Assembly: GCA_017695115.1 (NCBI GenBank)
Contig: JADILV010000056.1
Span: 1 to 52,035, forward strand
Source: Candidatus Cryptobacteroides avicola
GTDB taxonomy: Bacteria > Bacteroidota > Bacteroidia > Bacteroidales > UBA932
DNA length: 52,035 nt
Direction: 5' to 3'
The translations under genes were made by a program, and so were the position numbers. This document shows, in pieces, positions 6,801 to 15,317 of the stretch. The notes beneath the pieces are model-generated. The model did not search any database, was not told the DNA's origin, and worked only from the letters and a program-made list of their open reading frames with translations. The number at the start of each line of letters is the position of its first letter. Position 1 is the stretch's first letter.

Positions 6801-8092
6801 GAAGGAGACTGACACATATTTTCGTCGCACTGTTGCCCGGTCTGATACTGTCTGCACCGGCACAGGCGCAGGTGACCATTGACCGGTGCATGGAAATGGC
6901 GCGGGAAAACTATCCGCAGATCCGGCAGCTGAACCTTATTGAAGAGGCGTCGCATTATGAGGTCGCAAGCATAGCGAAGTCCTGGCTGCCTCATCTGAGC
7001 ATTTCGGGCAAGGCTGCATACCAGTCGGATGTGGTCGAGATGCCGTTCGATATCCCCGGGTTCTCGTTCGACCTGCCGCATGACCAGTACTCCCTGGTCG
7101 GGGAAATCAGCCAGACGATTTGGGACGGAGGTGTGTCCGGACGCCAGAAAGAAGTGACCAGAACCGGTGCGCAGGTGCAGAAAGAGCAGGTTGAAGTGTC
7201 ATTGTATGCAATAAATGAGAGGGTCGAGAAAATATTTCTCGGGATACTGCTCTATGACGGTCAGCTGCAACAGAACGCCATACTGGAGGAAAGCCTGCAG
7301 AGGAATGCCAGGCATGCGCAGGCGTGCATCGAAAACGGGACGGCATACAGGTCGGACCTCGAGATGATACAGGTCAATATCCTGAACTGTGAACAGCAGC
7401 GCGAAGAACTGATGCAAGACAGGCAGACTTATGTGGAGATGCTTGAAAAGCTTACCGGGGCCAGTCTTGAAGGGAAAGAGTTCGTTGTCCCTGACGCAGA
7501 CTGCGGGTGGTTGTCCGGAAAGGAAATATCCAGGCCTGAAATCGGGCTTTATGATGCCCAGATCCGGCAGCAGGACGCGATGATACGCCAGCTCAATGCG
7601 AAGATATCCCCGAAATTCAGCCTTTCCCTTCAGGGCGGCATCGGCCGTCCGGGGCTGAACATATTGGAAAACACTTTCCAGCCATACTGGACTGCAGGGG
7701 TGAAGATGTCGTGGGATATAGGGGCGCTTTATACCAGAAAAGACGAAAGACGCAAACTCGATGCGCAGATGAGGAAGATAGAGTCCGACAGGGAGACTTT
7801 CCTGTTCAACACCGGGCTTGATGCGGTACAGATGAGAAGCGCGGTAGACAAGGCAAAGGCACTGCTTGAGAAAGACCGGAAAATAATATCCCTGCGGGAG
7901 TCGATCCGATCTTCCGGCGAAGAACAGTACCGTAACGGAGTCATTACGATGAATGACCTGATGTCCAGGATTGATGATGAATATAATGCGAAAGTTGCGG
8001 AGTCAATCCACAGGATACAGTTGCTGATGGCCGTATATGACTTGAAGAACTGCCTCGGGTACGGTATGCCTGTCGATAGGACAGAGTATTGA
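6797..8092 (+). CDS. TolC family outer-membrane efflux protein
   Basis: 431 aa, with a signal peptide ending in APAQAQ (about residue 25). The sequence is the usual OEP type: two long helical repeats containing YPQIRQLNLIEEA near the start, strand segments such as PHLSISGKAAYQ and PKFSLSLQGGIG, and an SIHRIQLL helix near the end. It would form the outer-membrane channel of the pump, docking on the HlyD-like adaptor encoded next. It overlaps the TetR gene by 4 nt. An 84-nt gap follows, containing an imperfect 21-nt palindrome at 8099-8119 that might be a second operator or an attenuating hairpin. Confidence 0.9.
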   Translation: MRRRLTHIFVALLPGLILSAPAQAQVTIDRCMEMARENYPQIRQLNLIEEASHYEVASIAKSWLPHLSISGKAAYQSDVVEMPFDIPGFSFDLPHDQYSLVGEISQTIWDGGVSGRQKEVTRTGAQVQKEQVEVSLYAINERVEKIFLGILLYDGQLQQNAILEESLQRNARHAQACIENGTAYRSDLEMIQVNILNCEQQREELMQDRQTYVEMLEKLTGASLEGKEFVVPDADCGWLSGKEISRPEIGLYDAQIRQQDAMIRQLNAKISPKFSLSLQGGIGRPGLNILENTFQPYWTAGVKMSWDIGALYTRKDERRKLDAQMRKIESDRETFLFNTGLDAVQMRSAVDKAKALLEKDRKIISLRESIRSSGEEQYRNGVITMNDLMSRIDDEYNAKVAESIHRIQLLMAVYDLKNCLGYGMPVDRTEY

Positions 8093-8175
8093 ATATCAGA
8101 AGTTGTTTGAAACGACTTCCCGGAATTATAGTCAAATGAAACCGTCGGACTGACGTTATTTAAAAAACAGATGAA

Positions 8176-9078
8176 ATGAAAAGGTCCAGTATCAATATGT
8201 TGTTGTCCGCAGCGGCTCTGATGTCCGCAGCCGGATGCGGAATGAAAGAGCCGGAGTTCGATGCCTGCGGGCAGGTTAATGCGACCGAAGTGACAGTATC
8301 GGCCGAGAACAGCGGGAGGATCATCAGTTTCGGCATCAGGGAAGGTGACAGGCTTGCTGCGGGAGATAAGGCCGGACAGATAGATTCTGTCCAGACTTTC
8401 CTGCAGAGGGAAGAACTCGTCACCAGAAAAGAAAGCGCAAAGGCGAAGCTGACCGACATAGAATGCCAGATGGCTTCGCAGTATGCCAGACTGGAGAATC
8501 TGCGTGCCGAACTCAGACGCTCGCAGTCCCTTCTGGAAAAAGATGCCGGAACGCAGAAGCAGGTAGATGACCTGGAGTCTGAAATCAGGATTCTTCAAGG
8601 ACAGATTGCTGCGGCAGAACAGAATTACAGGCAGAACAACGAGAGTGTCGGATGCGAGATAGCCACGATAGATGTCCAGATCGCCCAGACCGAGGACAAA
8701 CTGCGTAAATGCAGGATAACGGCCCCTGTATCGGGTACAGTCCTGGAAAAATATGCCGAAGAAGGGGAGAGCGTGACGGCAGGAAGGCAGTTGTTCAAGA
8801 TAGCGGATATGGACAACCTCTATGTAAGGGCATATTTTTCTTCATCGCAGCTGGCCTCTCTGCATGTCGGTGACAAAGTCAGGGTGATTCCTGACGACGG
8901 TACGGAAAATCCTGACAGTTACGAAGGTACAGTGACATGGATTTCCGATGAGGCCGAATTCACTCCGAAAAATATCCAGACAAGGGACGAAAGGGCCGAT
9001 CTGGTATATGCAGTGAAAGTCGCCGTACGCAATGACGGGAGGCTCCGTCTCGGAATGTACGCATATATCATGATATGA
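8176..9078 (+). CDS. HlyD-family periplasmic adaptor lipoprotein
   Basis: 300 aa. The signal peptide ends in the lipobox SAAGC with C21, so the adaptor is anchored by lipid rather than by a membrane helix. After a first biotinyl-lipoyl half (VSAENSGRIISFGIREGDRLAAGDKAG) comes a long helical hairpin (about 75-170), then the second lipoyl half (CRITAPVSGTVLEKYAEEGESV) and a beta-barrel domain (LYVRAYFSSSQL ... GDKVRVI). This is the membrane-fusion protein linking inner-membrane ABC components to the TolC-like channel, as in YbhG. The stop overlaps the ATG of the first ATPase gene by 4 nt. Confidence 0.92.
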   Translation: MKRSSINMLLSAAALMSAAGCGMKEPEFDACGQVNATEVTVSAENSGRIISFGIREGDRLAAGDKAGQIDSVQTFLQREELVTRKESAKAKLTDIECQMASQYARLENLRAELRRSQSLLEKDAGTQKQVDDLESEIRILQGQIAAAEQNYRQNNESVGCEIATIDVQIAQTEDKLRKCRITAPVSGTVLEKYAEEGESVTAGRQLFKIADMDNLYVRAYFSSSQLASLHVGDKVRVIPDDGTENPDSYEGTVTWISDEAEFTPKNIQTRDERADLVYAVKVAVRNDGRLRLGMYAYIMI

Positions 9079-9986
9079 ACAATACGATAGACATAGAAGG
9101 CATATCCAAAAGTTACGGGGACGTGCATGCTCTCAACGGCATTTCCCTGCATGTCGGGCCTGGTGAAATCTTCGGCCTGATAGGTCCTGACGGAGCCGGC
9201 AAGACGACACTTTTCCGGATAATGACGACCCTTATGCTTCCGGATTCCGGCACAGGCACGGTATGCGGTCTCGACATTGTGAAGGACTGCTCCAGACTGA
9301 GGCGGATTATCGGCTATATGCCCGGGAGATTTTCTCTGTATCAGGATCTTACCGTTAAGGAAAATCTGGACTATTTTGCTACTCTGTTCGGTACTACGGT
9401 CAAGGACAATTATGAGAATATCAAGGAAATATACTCCCAGATAGAGCCTTTCGCAGACCGTAGGGCAGGCAAGCTCTCCGGAGGTATGAAGCAGAAACTT
9501 GCGCTCTGTTGTGCACTTGTCCACAAACCGTCGGTGCTTTTCCTGGACGAGCCTACTACAGGAGTCGATGCCGTCAGCCGTAAGGATTTCTGGGCCATGC
9601 TTTCCAGGATCAGGGCCTCCGGAGTCACCGTATTGGTCTCTACACCGTATATGGACGAGGCGGCACGGTGCGACAGGCTCGCTCTGATCAGGGATGGCTC
9701 CGTCATCGGTATGGGCTCTCCGGAGGAAATCACTGCGGGCTTCCCGTTCAGGCTGCTTGCCGTGAAAGGGAGCAGGATGTATCCGGTACTGAAGATATTG
9801 AGAGGTACCGAAGGCGTCATCAGCTGTTTTTCGTTCGGAGACTCCCATCATCTGACCTACGATCCTGAAGTGACCGGCAGGGAGCGGATACTTGAAACTC
9901 TCGCCGACGCAGGATTTGACGACTGTACCGCCAGGGAGATAAGGCCTGGCGTGGAAGACTGTTTCATGTGGCTTTCCCATAATTGA
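9075..9986 (+). CDS. ABC transporter ATP-binding protein (YbhF N-terminal-half-like)
   Basis: 303 aa. Walker A GPDGAGKTT (37-45), signature LSGGMKQ (134-140), Walker B VLFLDEP (154-160) with the catalytic Glu. The switch histidine expected after the STx element is replaced by proline (VLVSTPYMDEA, P191). The PDGAG form of Walker A and LSGGMKQKL signature match the first ATPase half of YbhF/RbbA-type proteins. Here the two halves are separate genes; the second half follows 19 nt later. In a heterodimer, this subunit supplies a good signature motif but an incomplete hydrolysis site. It energises the two ABC-2 permeases downstream. The C-terminal 70 residues form a small extra domain seen in this family. 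Confidence 0.92.
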   Translation: MNNTIDIEGISKSYGDVHALNGISLHVGPGEIFGLIGPDGAGKTTLFRIMTTLMLPDSGTGTVCGLDIVKDCSRLRRIIGYMPGRFSLYQDLTVKENLDYFATLFGTTVKDNYENIKEIYSQIEPFADRRAGKLSGGMKQKLALCCALVHKPSVLFLDEPTTGVDAVSRKDFWAMLSRIRASGVTVLVSTPYMDEAARCDRLALIRDGSVIGMGSPEEITAGFPFRLLAVKGSRMYPVLKILRGTEGVISCFSFGDSHHLTYDPEVTGRERILETLADAGFDDCTAREIRPGVEDCFMWLSHN

Positions 9987-10005
9987 TTGTCAATAATATA
10001 TCCGT

Positions 10006-10755
10006 ATGATGGTATCAGATGCAGTGGAAATAAGGAATCTTACGAAAAGGTTCGGTGATTTTACGGCAGTGGACAATATCAGTTTCAATGTCCGCCGCGG
10101 TGAGATTTTCGGTTTTCTCGGGGCGAACGGGGCAGGGAAGACCACGGCCATGAGGATTCTGTGCGGGTTGAGCCGGCCGACATCCGGAGAAGGGACGGTG
10201 GCAGGGTATGACATAAATACGCAGCAGGAAAAGATCAAGCGCCGTATCGGATATATGAGCCAGAAGTTTTCCCTTTATCCGGATCTGACCGTAAGGGAGA
10301 ATATCCGCCTGTTCGGAGGAATCTACGGACTCAAGGACAAGGAGATTAAGGAAAAGACGGACACGCTGCTCTCTATGCTGGATATGCGGCAGGAAAGGGA
10401 CAAGTTTGCCGGGTCGCTTCCTCTTGGGTGGAAGCAGAAACTGGCGTTCAGCATTGCCATGATCCATGACCCCGAAATAATTTTCCTGGACGAGCCGACA
10501 GGAGGAGTGGATCCCGAGACGAGACGCAGGTTCTGGGAGATGATATATGACGCATCCGAAAAAGGGACGACGGTCTTCGTCACGACCCATTATATGGACG
10601 AGGCCGAGTATTGCGACAGGGTATCCGTGATGGTGGACGGCAGGATTGCGGCGTTGGATTCACCGGAAAGGCTCAAGGAGATGTACCGGGCTGAAAACAT
10701 GGACGAGGTGTTCAGGACCATAGTCGGAAGATCAGGAAAGGAGGACAGCAGATGA
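10006..10755 (+). CDS. ABC transporter ATP-binding protein (YbhF C-terminal-half-like)
   Basis: 249 aa. Walker A GANGAGKTT (39-47), Walker B IIFLDEP (158-164) and the switch histidine H195 (VTTHYMDEA) are all intact, but the signature is the degenerate LPLGWKQ (138-144) in place of LSGGQ. The same LPLGW form is found in the second ATPase half of YbhF-like proteins. Paired with the preceding subunit this gives one complete and one degenerate ATP site. An alternative start 3 nt later (second Met) is possible. The stop overlaps the first permease gene by 4 nt. Confidence 0.92.
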   Translation: MMVSDAVEIRNLTKRFGDFTAVDNISFNVRRGEIFGFLGANGAGKTTAMRILCGLSRPTSGEGTVAGYDINTQQEKIKRRIGYMSQKFSLYPDLTVRENIRLFGGIYGLKDKEIKEKTDTLLSMLDMRQERDKFAGSLPLGWKQKLAFSIAMIHDPEIIFLDEPTGGVDPETRRRFWEMIYDASEKGTTVFVTTHYMDEAEYCDRVSVMVDGRIAALDSPERLKEMYRAENMDEVFRTIVGRSGKEDSR

Positions 10756-11864
10756 GAGAGTTTGCCGCATCGGTGGTCAAGGAGTTCCTGCACATATTCA
10801 GGGACAGGCGCACCATACTTATCGCGATGGTGATGCCTGTGGTGCAGATTATTCTTTTCGGGTTTGCCGTGAGTACTGAAGTGAATGATGTCCGCGTGGT
10901 GTTCTGCGGCGACATGTCCGATCCTGCCATAAGGAATGCCGTAGACCGCATGGACAATAACAGGTATCTCAGGATTACCGGCCGGATAGACAGTCCGGAC
11001 GAGGTAGAAGGTGTATTCAGAAAGAACCGGGCTGATGCCATCGTCCTTTTCGGGAGGGATTTCGGCAGCGGTCTTGTGCAGCCGGGACATTCGCAGGTAA
11101 GGATAGTCGGTGACGGTTCCGACCCGAATACGGCGCAGATGATAACCAGCTATATTAAAGGCGTCCTGCAGGCGGAGCAGACTGATTTCAGCATATCTTT
11201 TACCGGAGAGAAGAAGACATCGATGACTCCTGTCGTGCAGCTTATGTACAACCCGGCGATGAAGTCGTCCTATAACTTTGTTCCCGGAGTCATGGGGCTG
11301 ATTCTCATGCTTATATGCTCGATGATGACGGCCGTGTCGATAGTCCGTGAAAAAGAAACGGGTACTCTGGAGCTTCTGCTCGTGTCTCCTGTCAGACCCT
11401 TGTGGATCATTGTGAGCAAGATGATACCTTATCTTGTGCTTTCTGCAGTGAATTTCATAAGCATACTGCTGCTGTCGCATTATGTGATGGAAGTCCCGGT
11501 AAATGGAAGCATCCTTCTTCTGTCGGCTGCGGCTCTTGTCTTTGTGGTCACGTCGCTTGCTCTCGGCCTGCTCATTTCAGTCATATCCCCTAACCAGAGG
11601 ACTGCGCTCCTGATATGCGGAATGGGGCTGACAATGCCGACAATGATATTTTCGGGTATTATCTTCCCTTGCGAGAGCATGCCGGAAATCCTGCAATGGT
11701 TTTCTGACATTATCCCGGCCAAGTGGTTCATAATAATAGTGAAGAAAGTCATGATACAGGGTAGCGGCCTTGCTTCGGCAGCCAAGGAAATGCTGATACT
11801 TACAGGTATGGCTGCCGTGCTTCTGGCGGTGAGCATAAAGAGTTTCAGAACCAGGCTTCAATAA
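10752..11864 (+). CDS. ABC-2 type permease (YbhS/YbhR-like), first subunit
   Basis: 370 aa. One N-terminal membrane helix (TILIAMVMPVVQIILFGFAV), a large periplasmic domain (about residues 40-165), then five to six helices starting at FVPGVMGLILMLICSMMTAVSIV. The cytosolic loop carries VREKETGTLELLLVSPVRP, the coupling element conserved in ABC2_membrane_3 permeases. It pairs with the next gene product to form the transmembrane part of the exporter. Typical substrates of this family are cationic drugs, dyes or bile acids; the substrate here is unknown. Confidence 0.92.
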   Translation: MREFAASVVKEFLHIFRDRRTILIAMVMPVVQIILFGFAVSTEVNDVRVVFCGDMSDPAIRNAVDRMDNNRYLRITGRIDSPDEVEGVFRKNRADAIVLFGRDFGSGLVQPGHSQVRIVGDGSDPNTAQMITSYIKGVLQAEQTDFSISFTGEKKTSMTPVVQLMYNPAMKSSYNFVPGVMGLILMLICSMMTAVSIVREKETGTLELLLVSPVRPLWIIVSKMIPYLVLSAVNFISILLLSHYVMEVPVNGSILLLSAAALVFVVTSLALGLLISVISPNQRTALLICGMGLTMPTMIFSGIIFPCESMPEILQWFSDIIPAKWFIIIVKKVMIQGSGLASAAKEMLILTGMAAVLLAVSIKSFRTRLQ

Positions 11865-11875
11865 AGGACAGGGTT

Positions 11876-12979
11876 ATGTGGAAATATCTTCTTGAAAAGG
11901 AATTCAAACAGTTTTTCAGGGATCCGGGACTTCCGAGGATGGCCCTGATGTTTCCCGTACTCATGATGCTGGTGTTCCCGTTTGCCGTGAGCATGGAGAT
12001 ACGCAACATCAACCTTGCGGTAGTGGACGGCAGCAGAAGCGAGGAGTCATCCCGCCTGCTGGAAAAATGCACGTCTTCCGGATATTTCCGGCTGGTCGAC
12101 ATGTGCAGGAGTCCGGAAGAGGCCATGCGCCTGATGGATGAAAACAAGGTCGATGCGATAATCACGATCGGATCGGACTTCGGTAAGGATATCGCGACAG
12201 GTTCCGGTTTCCCTGTGGGCATAAAGGTCAATACCGTCAACGGGACCAGAGGAAGCATCGGTGCCCAGTATCTGGCGAACTGTATCATGATGTACCTTCA
12301 GGACAGAAACCCGTCTGCAGGAGCGGAAGCCTCTCCTGCGATGGACATTTCGGAGAAATACTATTTCAACAGTCTCCTGGACTATAAACTGTTCATGATT
12401 CCTGCACTGATAGTCATAGGCATAACCATGATCACGGCTTTCCTTCCGTCACTGAATATCGTCTCGGAAAAGGAGACCGGCACCATAGAGCAGATAAACG
12501 TGACGCCGGTCAGCAAGTCCGCGTTCATCATCTGCAAGATGATACCGTACTGGGTGATAGCGTTTTTCGTGCTTACGGCCTGCCTGTTGATAGCATGGGC
12601 CGTCTTCGGGTACACCTGTCGCGGAAATGTGCTGTGGCTTTATCTTTTCACCACACTTGACATCATCGTAATGGCAGGGCTGGGCCTTCTCATTTCAAAC
12701 TACAGCAGCAATGCCCAGCAGGCGATGTTCGTCATCTGGTTCTTTGCCGTTATATTCATGCTGATGAGCGGCATTTTCACTCCTATTGCCTCCATGCCGG
12801 ACTGGGCCAGGGCTATCACTTATTTCAATCCTATGAGATACTATGCGGATGCCATGCGTGCAGTCTACCTTAAGGGCAGCACTCCGGCGGATGTATGGTA
12901 CGATGCTGCCGGGCTGGCCGCAATCGGCACCGTAATGGTCAGCTGGGCCATAGCAAGCTACCGGAAGGATAGATCTTGA
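11876..12979 (+). CDS. ABC-2 type permease (YbhS/YbhR-like), second subunit
   Basis: 367 aa, a paralogue of the previous gene: N-terminal helix (MALMFPVLMMLVFPFAV), periplasmic domain, five to six C-terminal helices and the coupling element SEKETGTIEQINVTPVSKS. The last helices contain FAVIFMLMSGIFTPIASMP, typical of the family. It starts 11 nt after its partner and is the last gene of the operon; a long structured hairpin (12990-13079) follows the stop. Together with the two ATPases, the adaptor and the channel this makes a complete tripartite exporter. Confidence 0.92.
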   Translation: MWKYLLEKEFKQFFRDPGLPRMALMFPVLMMLVFPFAVSMEIRNINLAVVDGSRSEESSRLLEKCTSSGYFRLVDMCRSPEEAMRLMDENKVDAIITIGSDFGKDIATGSGFPVGIKVNTVNGTRGSIGAQYLANCIMMYLQDRNPSAGAEASPAMDISEKYYFNSLLDYKLFMIPALIVIGITMITAFLPSLNIVSEKETGTIEQINVTPVSKSAFIICKMIPYWVIAFFVLTACLLIAWAVFGYTCRGNVLWLYLFTTLDIIVMAGLGLLISNYSSNAQQAMFVIWFFAVIFMLMSGIFTPIASMPDWARAITYFNPMRYYADAMRAVYLKGSTPADVWYDAAGLAAIGTVMVSWAIASYRKDRS

Positions 12980-12989
12980 AGTCGCGGTT

Positions 12990-13079
12990 GTCAGGCATGG
13001 CAGGAATGAAGAACCGTTGCGCCCGCATAGGGAGGGCCCCGCGTCTGCGGGAGGGGTTCTGAGTTCTGCCATGCCCGAC
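12990..13079. terminator. Long nested stem-loop between convergent genes
   Basis: A 14-nt arm at 12990-13003 pairs with 13066-13079 (GTCAGGCATGGCAG against CTGCCATGCC-C-GAC). Inside it, GAACC (13011-13015) pairs with GGTTC (13055-13059), and CCCGCA (13022-13027) with TGCGGG (13046-13051). It has no U-run, so it may stabilise 3' ends or act as a two-way terminator rather than being a textbook one. Confidence 0.5.
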
Positions 13080-13086
13080 GTCTTTG

Positions 13087-14262
13087 CTATTTTCCTGTTC
13101 CTATCCAGGTCCATTTATGCCAGATGAATTCGAGCGGACCCTGCCTGTGTGATTTCAGCCACCATTTGCAGAATATGACCTGCATGAAAAATACGGCTAT
13201 GCCGATCAGCAGGCTGACGGTGTATCCGCAGTGCGGCGCGAGATAGAGTCCGAACGGGAAATATATCAATGCTCCTATTACAGACTGGGATATGTAGTTC
13301 GTCAGGCTCATCTTCCCGTAGAACCGCAGATTTCCTACCGCTGCGCTGAATTTCCTGTTCTGATATAGAAGCACGAAAGATGATATCAGCACCATAGTAA
13401 AGGAGAGTTTCTGCCACATGTCAAGCGCAGTCCCTGCCGTCTGCTGCACGATAGGGCTGCCGTCCGTTACCAGTTCTTTCAATGTATATAGAGGTGCGAA
13501 TGCAATGGCTGAAACAGCCAGTATTTTCACCCAGGTACGGAGATTCTCTTCCGAAGATACGAAAAGACGCTTCCTGCCAATAAAGAATCCGAGCAGGAAC
13601 AGACCCGCCGTCTGTATGTAACGTCCTGCATTGACCGCCCACATCAGGCTGGCTTTCTGCCCGAGGGTTATATTGCACCACAGGAATTCCGGAAAATTAC
13701 CTCCTTTCGTATATTCCGCTACTTCCGCATACATTTCATCCACTTTGAGATCCGGAAGCTGATGTGCCGGATTGACCAGGCTTGCGAAATAGTGGAACCA
13801 TTCGACAGGCTGCAGCAAAAGAATGACCGATGCGATGAGTATTGCCCTGTCGCTCCAGTTCCTGGTTATGAACAGCACGATGCTGGCTGCGGCAAAAAGA
13901 AGAAGGACGTCTCCTGCCGGGAAGAATGCCGCATTCAGCGTTGCAAAAAACAGAAGCAGCACCATTCTCCAGAGAAACCTGTAGCCGAAATCCTTGCCTG
14001 AGAGTTTCCGGTTGTTCCACTGAATGTAGAAAGTGAAACCGAAAAGAAGGGCGAAGATAGCGTATGCCTTTCCGGCAAACAGGGAGAAAATGACATTGAA
14101 CACCCCCTGGTCCAGCACATTGAGCCATTCCGGTGTATGTTCCGGATAGACAGGGAAAATGAAATGTTCAAGATTATGCACAAGGATAATGGCCATTACC
14201 GCAAATCCGCGGAGTGCATCCACTACTTCAATGCGTGGATTTTTACTGGCAATCTGTTCCAT
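13087..14262 (-). CDS. DUF418 family (YeiB-like) inner-membrane protein
   Basis: 391 aa with about ten membrane helices. The N-terminus RIEVVDALRGFAVMAIILVHN matches the opening of the YeiB/heparan-alpha-glucosaminide acyltransferase-like superfamily, and the C-terminal DUF418 element is seen as GKMSLTNYISQSVIGALIYF followed by the WLKSHRQGPLEFIW-type ending. The family is widespread and lacks a firmly established function; acyl transfer at the membrane is suspected from the relationship. It is divergent from the lysO genes, with overlapping promoters in the 55-bp gap. Confidence 0.88.
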   Translation of the reverse strand: MEQIASKNPRIEVVDALRGFAVMAIILVHNLEHFIFPVYPEHTPEWLNVLDQGVFNVIFSLFAGKAYAIFALLFGFTFYIQWNNRKLSGKDFGYRFLWRMVLLLFFATLNAAFFPAGDVLLLFAAASIVLFITRNWSDRAILIASVILLLQPVEWFHYFASLVNPAHQLPDLKVDEMYAEVAEYTKGGNFPEFLWCNITLGQKASLMWAVNAGRYIQTAGLFLLGFFIGRKRLFVSSEENLRTWVKILAVSAIAFAPLYTLKELVTDGSPIVQQTAGTALDMWQKLSFTMVLISSFVLLYQNRKFSAAVGNLRFYGKMSLTNYISQSVIGALIYFPFGLYLAPHCGYTVSLLIGIAVFFMQVIFCKWWLKSHRQGPLEFIWHKWTWIGTGK

Positions 14263-14286
14263 TTATGTTTGTTTGATAATCTTTTG

Positions 14287-14308
14287 TATGTTTGCAGCCG
14301 CAAATATA
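14287..14308. promoter_or_regulatory. Divergent overlapping -7 elements for DUF418 and lysO genes
   Basis: Rightward TATGTTTG (14287-14294) would start lysO transcription just before its ATG at 14318. Leftward TATATTTG (read from the minus strand at 14301-14308) would serve the DUF418 gene. The two elements are only 6 bp apart, so the two promoters should compete. The -33 matches are weak. Confidence 0.6.
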
Positions 14309-14317
14309 CGATAAAAG

Positions 14318-14611
14318 ATGTTCTATTTGATACTTACAATGCTTGTCGGTGTAGTGGCAGGCCTTATGATGCGGAAAGTCAGGGTATTGTCCCATATCGG
14401 AAAAGCCATATCCGTGACTATATATGTGATGCTGTTTTTCCTGGGGGTGAAGATCGGAGCCGACAGGAATATACTTGCAAACCTTTCGACCCTGGGGGTG
14501 CAGGCTCTTCTGCTGGCACTTGCCGGAGCGATGGGTAGCGTGTTTTTCGCCGCGCTGTTGTACAGGTTCTTTTTCAGGACCGAAGAGAGCCGTGAGGAGG
14601 AAAGGCCATGA
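14318..14611 (+). CDS. LysO family transporter, N-terminal subunit
   Basis: 97 aa with three predicted membrane helices (MFYLILTMLVGVVAGLMM; VTIYVMLFFLGVKIGA; ALLLALAGAMGSVFFAALLY). It corresponds to the first third of LysO/YbjE (DUF340), an inner-membrane exporter of L-lysine and of the toxic analogue thialysine in E. coli. The remaining part is encoded by the next gene, with a 4-nt overlap (ATGA at 14608-14611). The positively charged tail after the third helix ends the subunit cleanly, so this looks like a genuine split gene pair rather than a frameshift. Confidence 0.8.
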   Translation: MFYLILTMLVGVVAGLMMRKVRVLSHIGKAISVTIYVMLFFLGVKIGADRNILANLSTLGVQALLLALAGAMGSVFFAALLYRFFFRTEESREEERP

Positions 14612-15243
14612 AAGGAACATTGGCGGTAGTTCTGGTCTTTGCTGCCGGATGTCTGGCCGGATGGTCAGGACTGGCAGACCTGGAAAGTTTCGGGGAGATA
14701 GGGAAGGATCTTACCATGTATGTGCTCTATCTTCTGATTTTTCTGGTGGGAATCAGCATGGGGTGCAACCCTGACCTGAAGAAAATCGTAAAGAGCGTGA
14801 GTCCGAAGATTTTCCTGCTCCCTGTGGTGACTATTCTGGGAACTCTTCTGTTTTCAGCCCTGGCGAGTCTGCTTATTTCAAAATGGAATGTATTTGACTG
14901 TCTTGCCGTCGGTAGCGGAATGGGTTACTACTCGCTTTCTTCAGTGCTGATTTCCCAGTATAAGGAAGCATCGCTCGGAGTGCAGCTGGCTGCCGAGCTC
15001 GGAACCATCGCTCTGCTGACCAACATTTTCCGTGAGATGTTCACTATCATCTGTACTCCGCTGCTCGGCAGGTGGTTCGGCCCGTTTGCTCCCATCGCGT
15101 CGGCCGGGGTGACCGCAGTGGATGTCTGCCTTCCTGTAATCGTCAGATTCACTGGCGACAGGATGCTTCCTGCCGCTATTGTCAGCGGTGTTGTCACCGA
15201 CTTCAGCGTTCCTGTCCTTGTCTCGTTCTTCTGCTCGCTATAA
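14608..15243 (+). CDS. LysO family transporter, C-terminal subunit
   Basis: 211 aa with six to seven membrane helices. Family features are GISMGCNPDLKK in a loop, the GSGMGYYSLSSVLISQ segment, the LGTIALLTNIFREM helix and the closing GDRMLPAAIVSGVVTDFSVP, all as in the C-terminal two thirds of LysO. Together the two subunits total 308 aa, about the length of the single-chain E. coli protein (299 aa). The gene is followed after about 20 nt by a 51-nt palindrome that separates it from the convergent tRNA-Asp gene. Confidence 0.88.
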   Translation: MKGTLAVVLVFAAGCLAGWSGLADLESFGEIGKDLTMYVLYLLIFLVGISMGCNPDLKKIVKSVSPKIFLLPVVTILGTLLFSALASLLISKWNVFDCLAVGSGMGYYSLSSVLISQYKEASLGVQLAAELGTIALLTNIFREMFTIICTPLLGRWFGPFAPIASAGVTAVDVCLPVIVRFTGDRMLPAAIVSGVVTDFSVPVLVSFFCSL

Positions 15244-15264
15244 ATAGGGGGAGGTGCTTAAATA

Positions 15265-15315
15265 AAGGAAAGAGACATAATAAATTGAATTTCAATTTAT
15301 TATGTCTCTTTCCTT
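15265..15315. terminator. 51-nt perfect palindrome, probable two-way terminator
   Basis: A 25-nt arm (15265-15289) is exactly complementary to 15291-15315 around a single central T (15290). It begins 2 nt beyond the 3' end of tRNA-Asp and about 20 nt after the lysO stop. Both outer ends are pyrimidine-rich when transcribed outwards (TCTCTTTCCTT), so it can end transcripts from both sides. Confidence 0.75.
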
Positions 15316-15317
15316 AG

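Noticed and set aside
9410..9820. Minus-strand frame opposite the first ABC ATPase
   Set aside because: It overlaps the Walker and signature motifs of a certain gene and has no protein-like features.
14263..14317. Possible lysine riboswitch before the lysO genes
   Set aside because: The gap is only 55 bp and holds two promoters; there is no space for a lysine aptamer.
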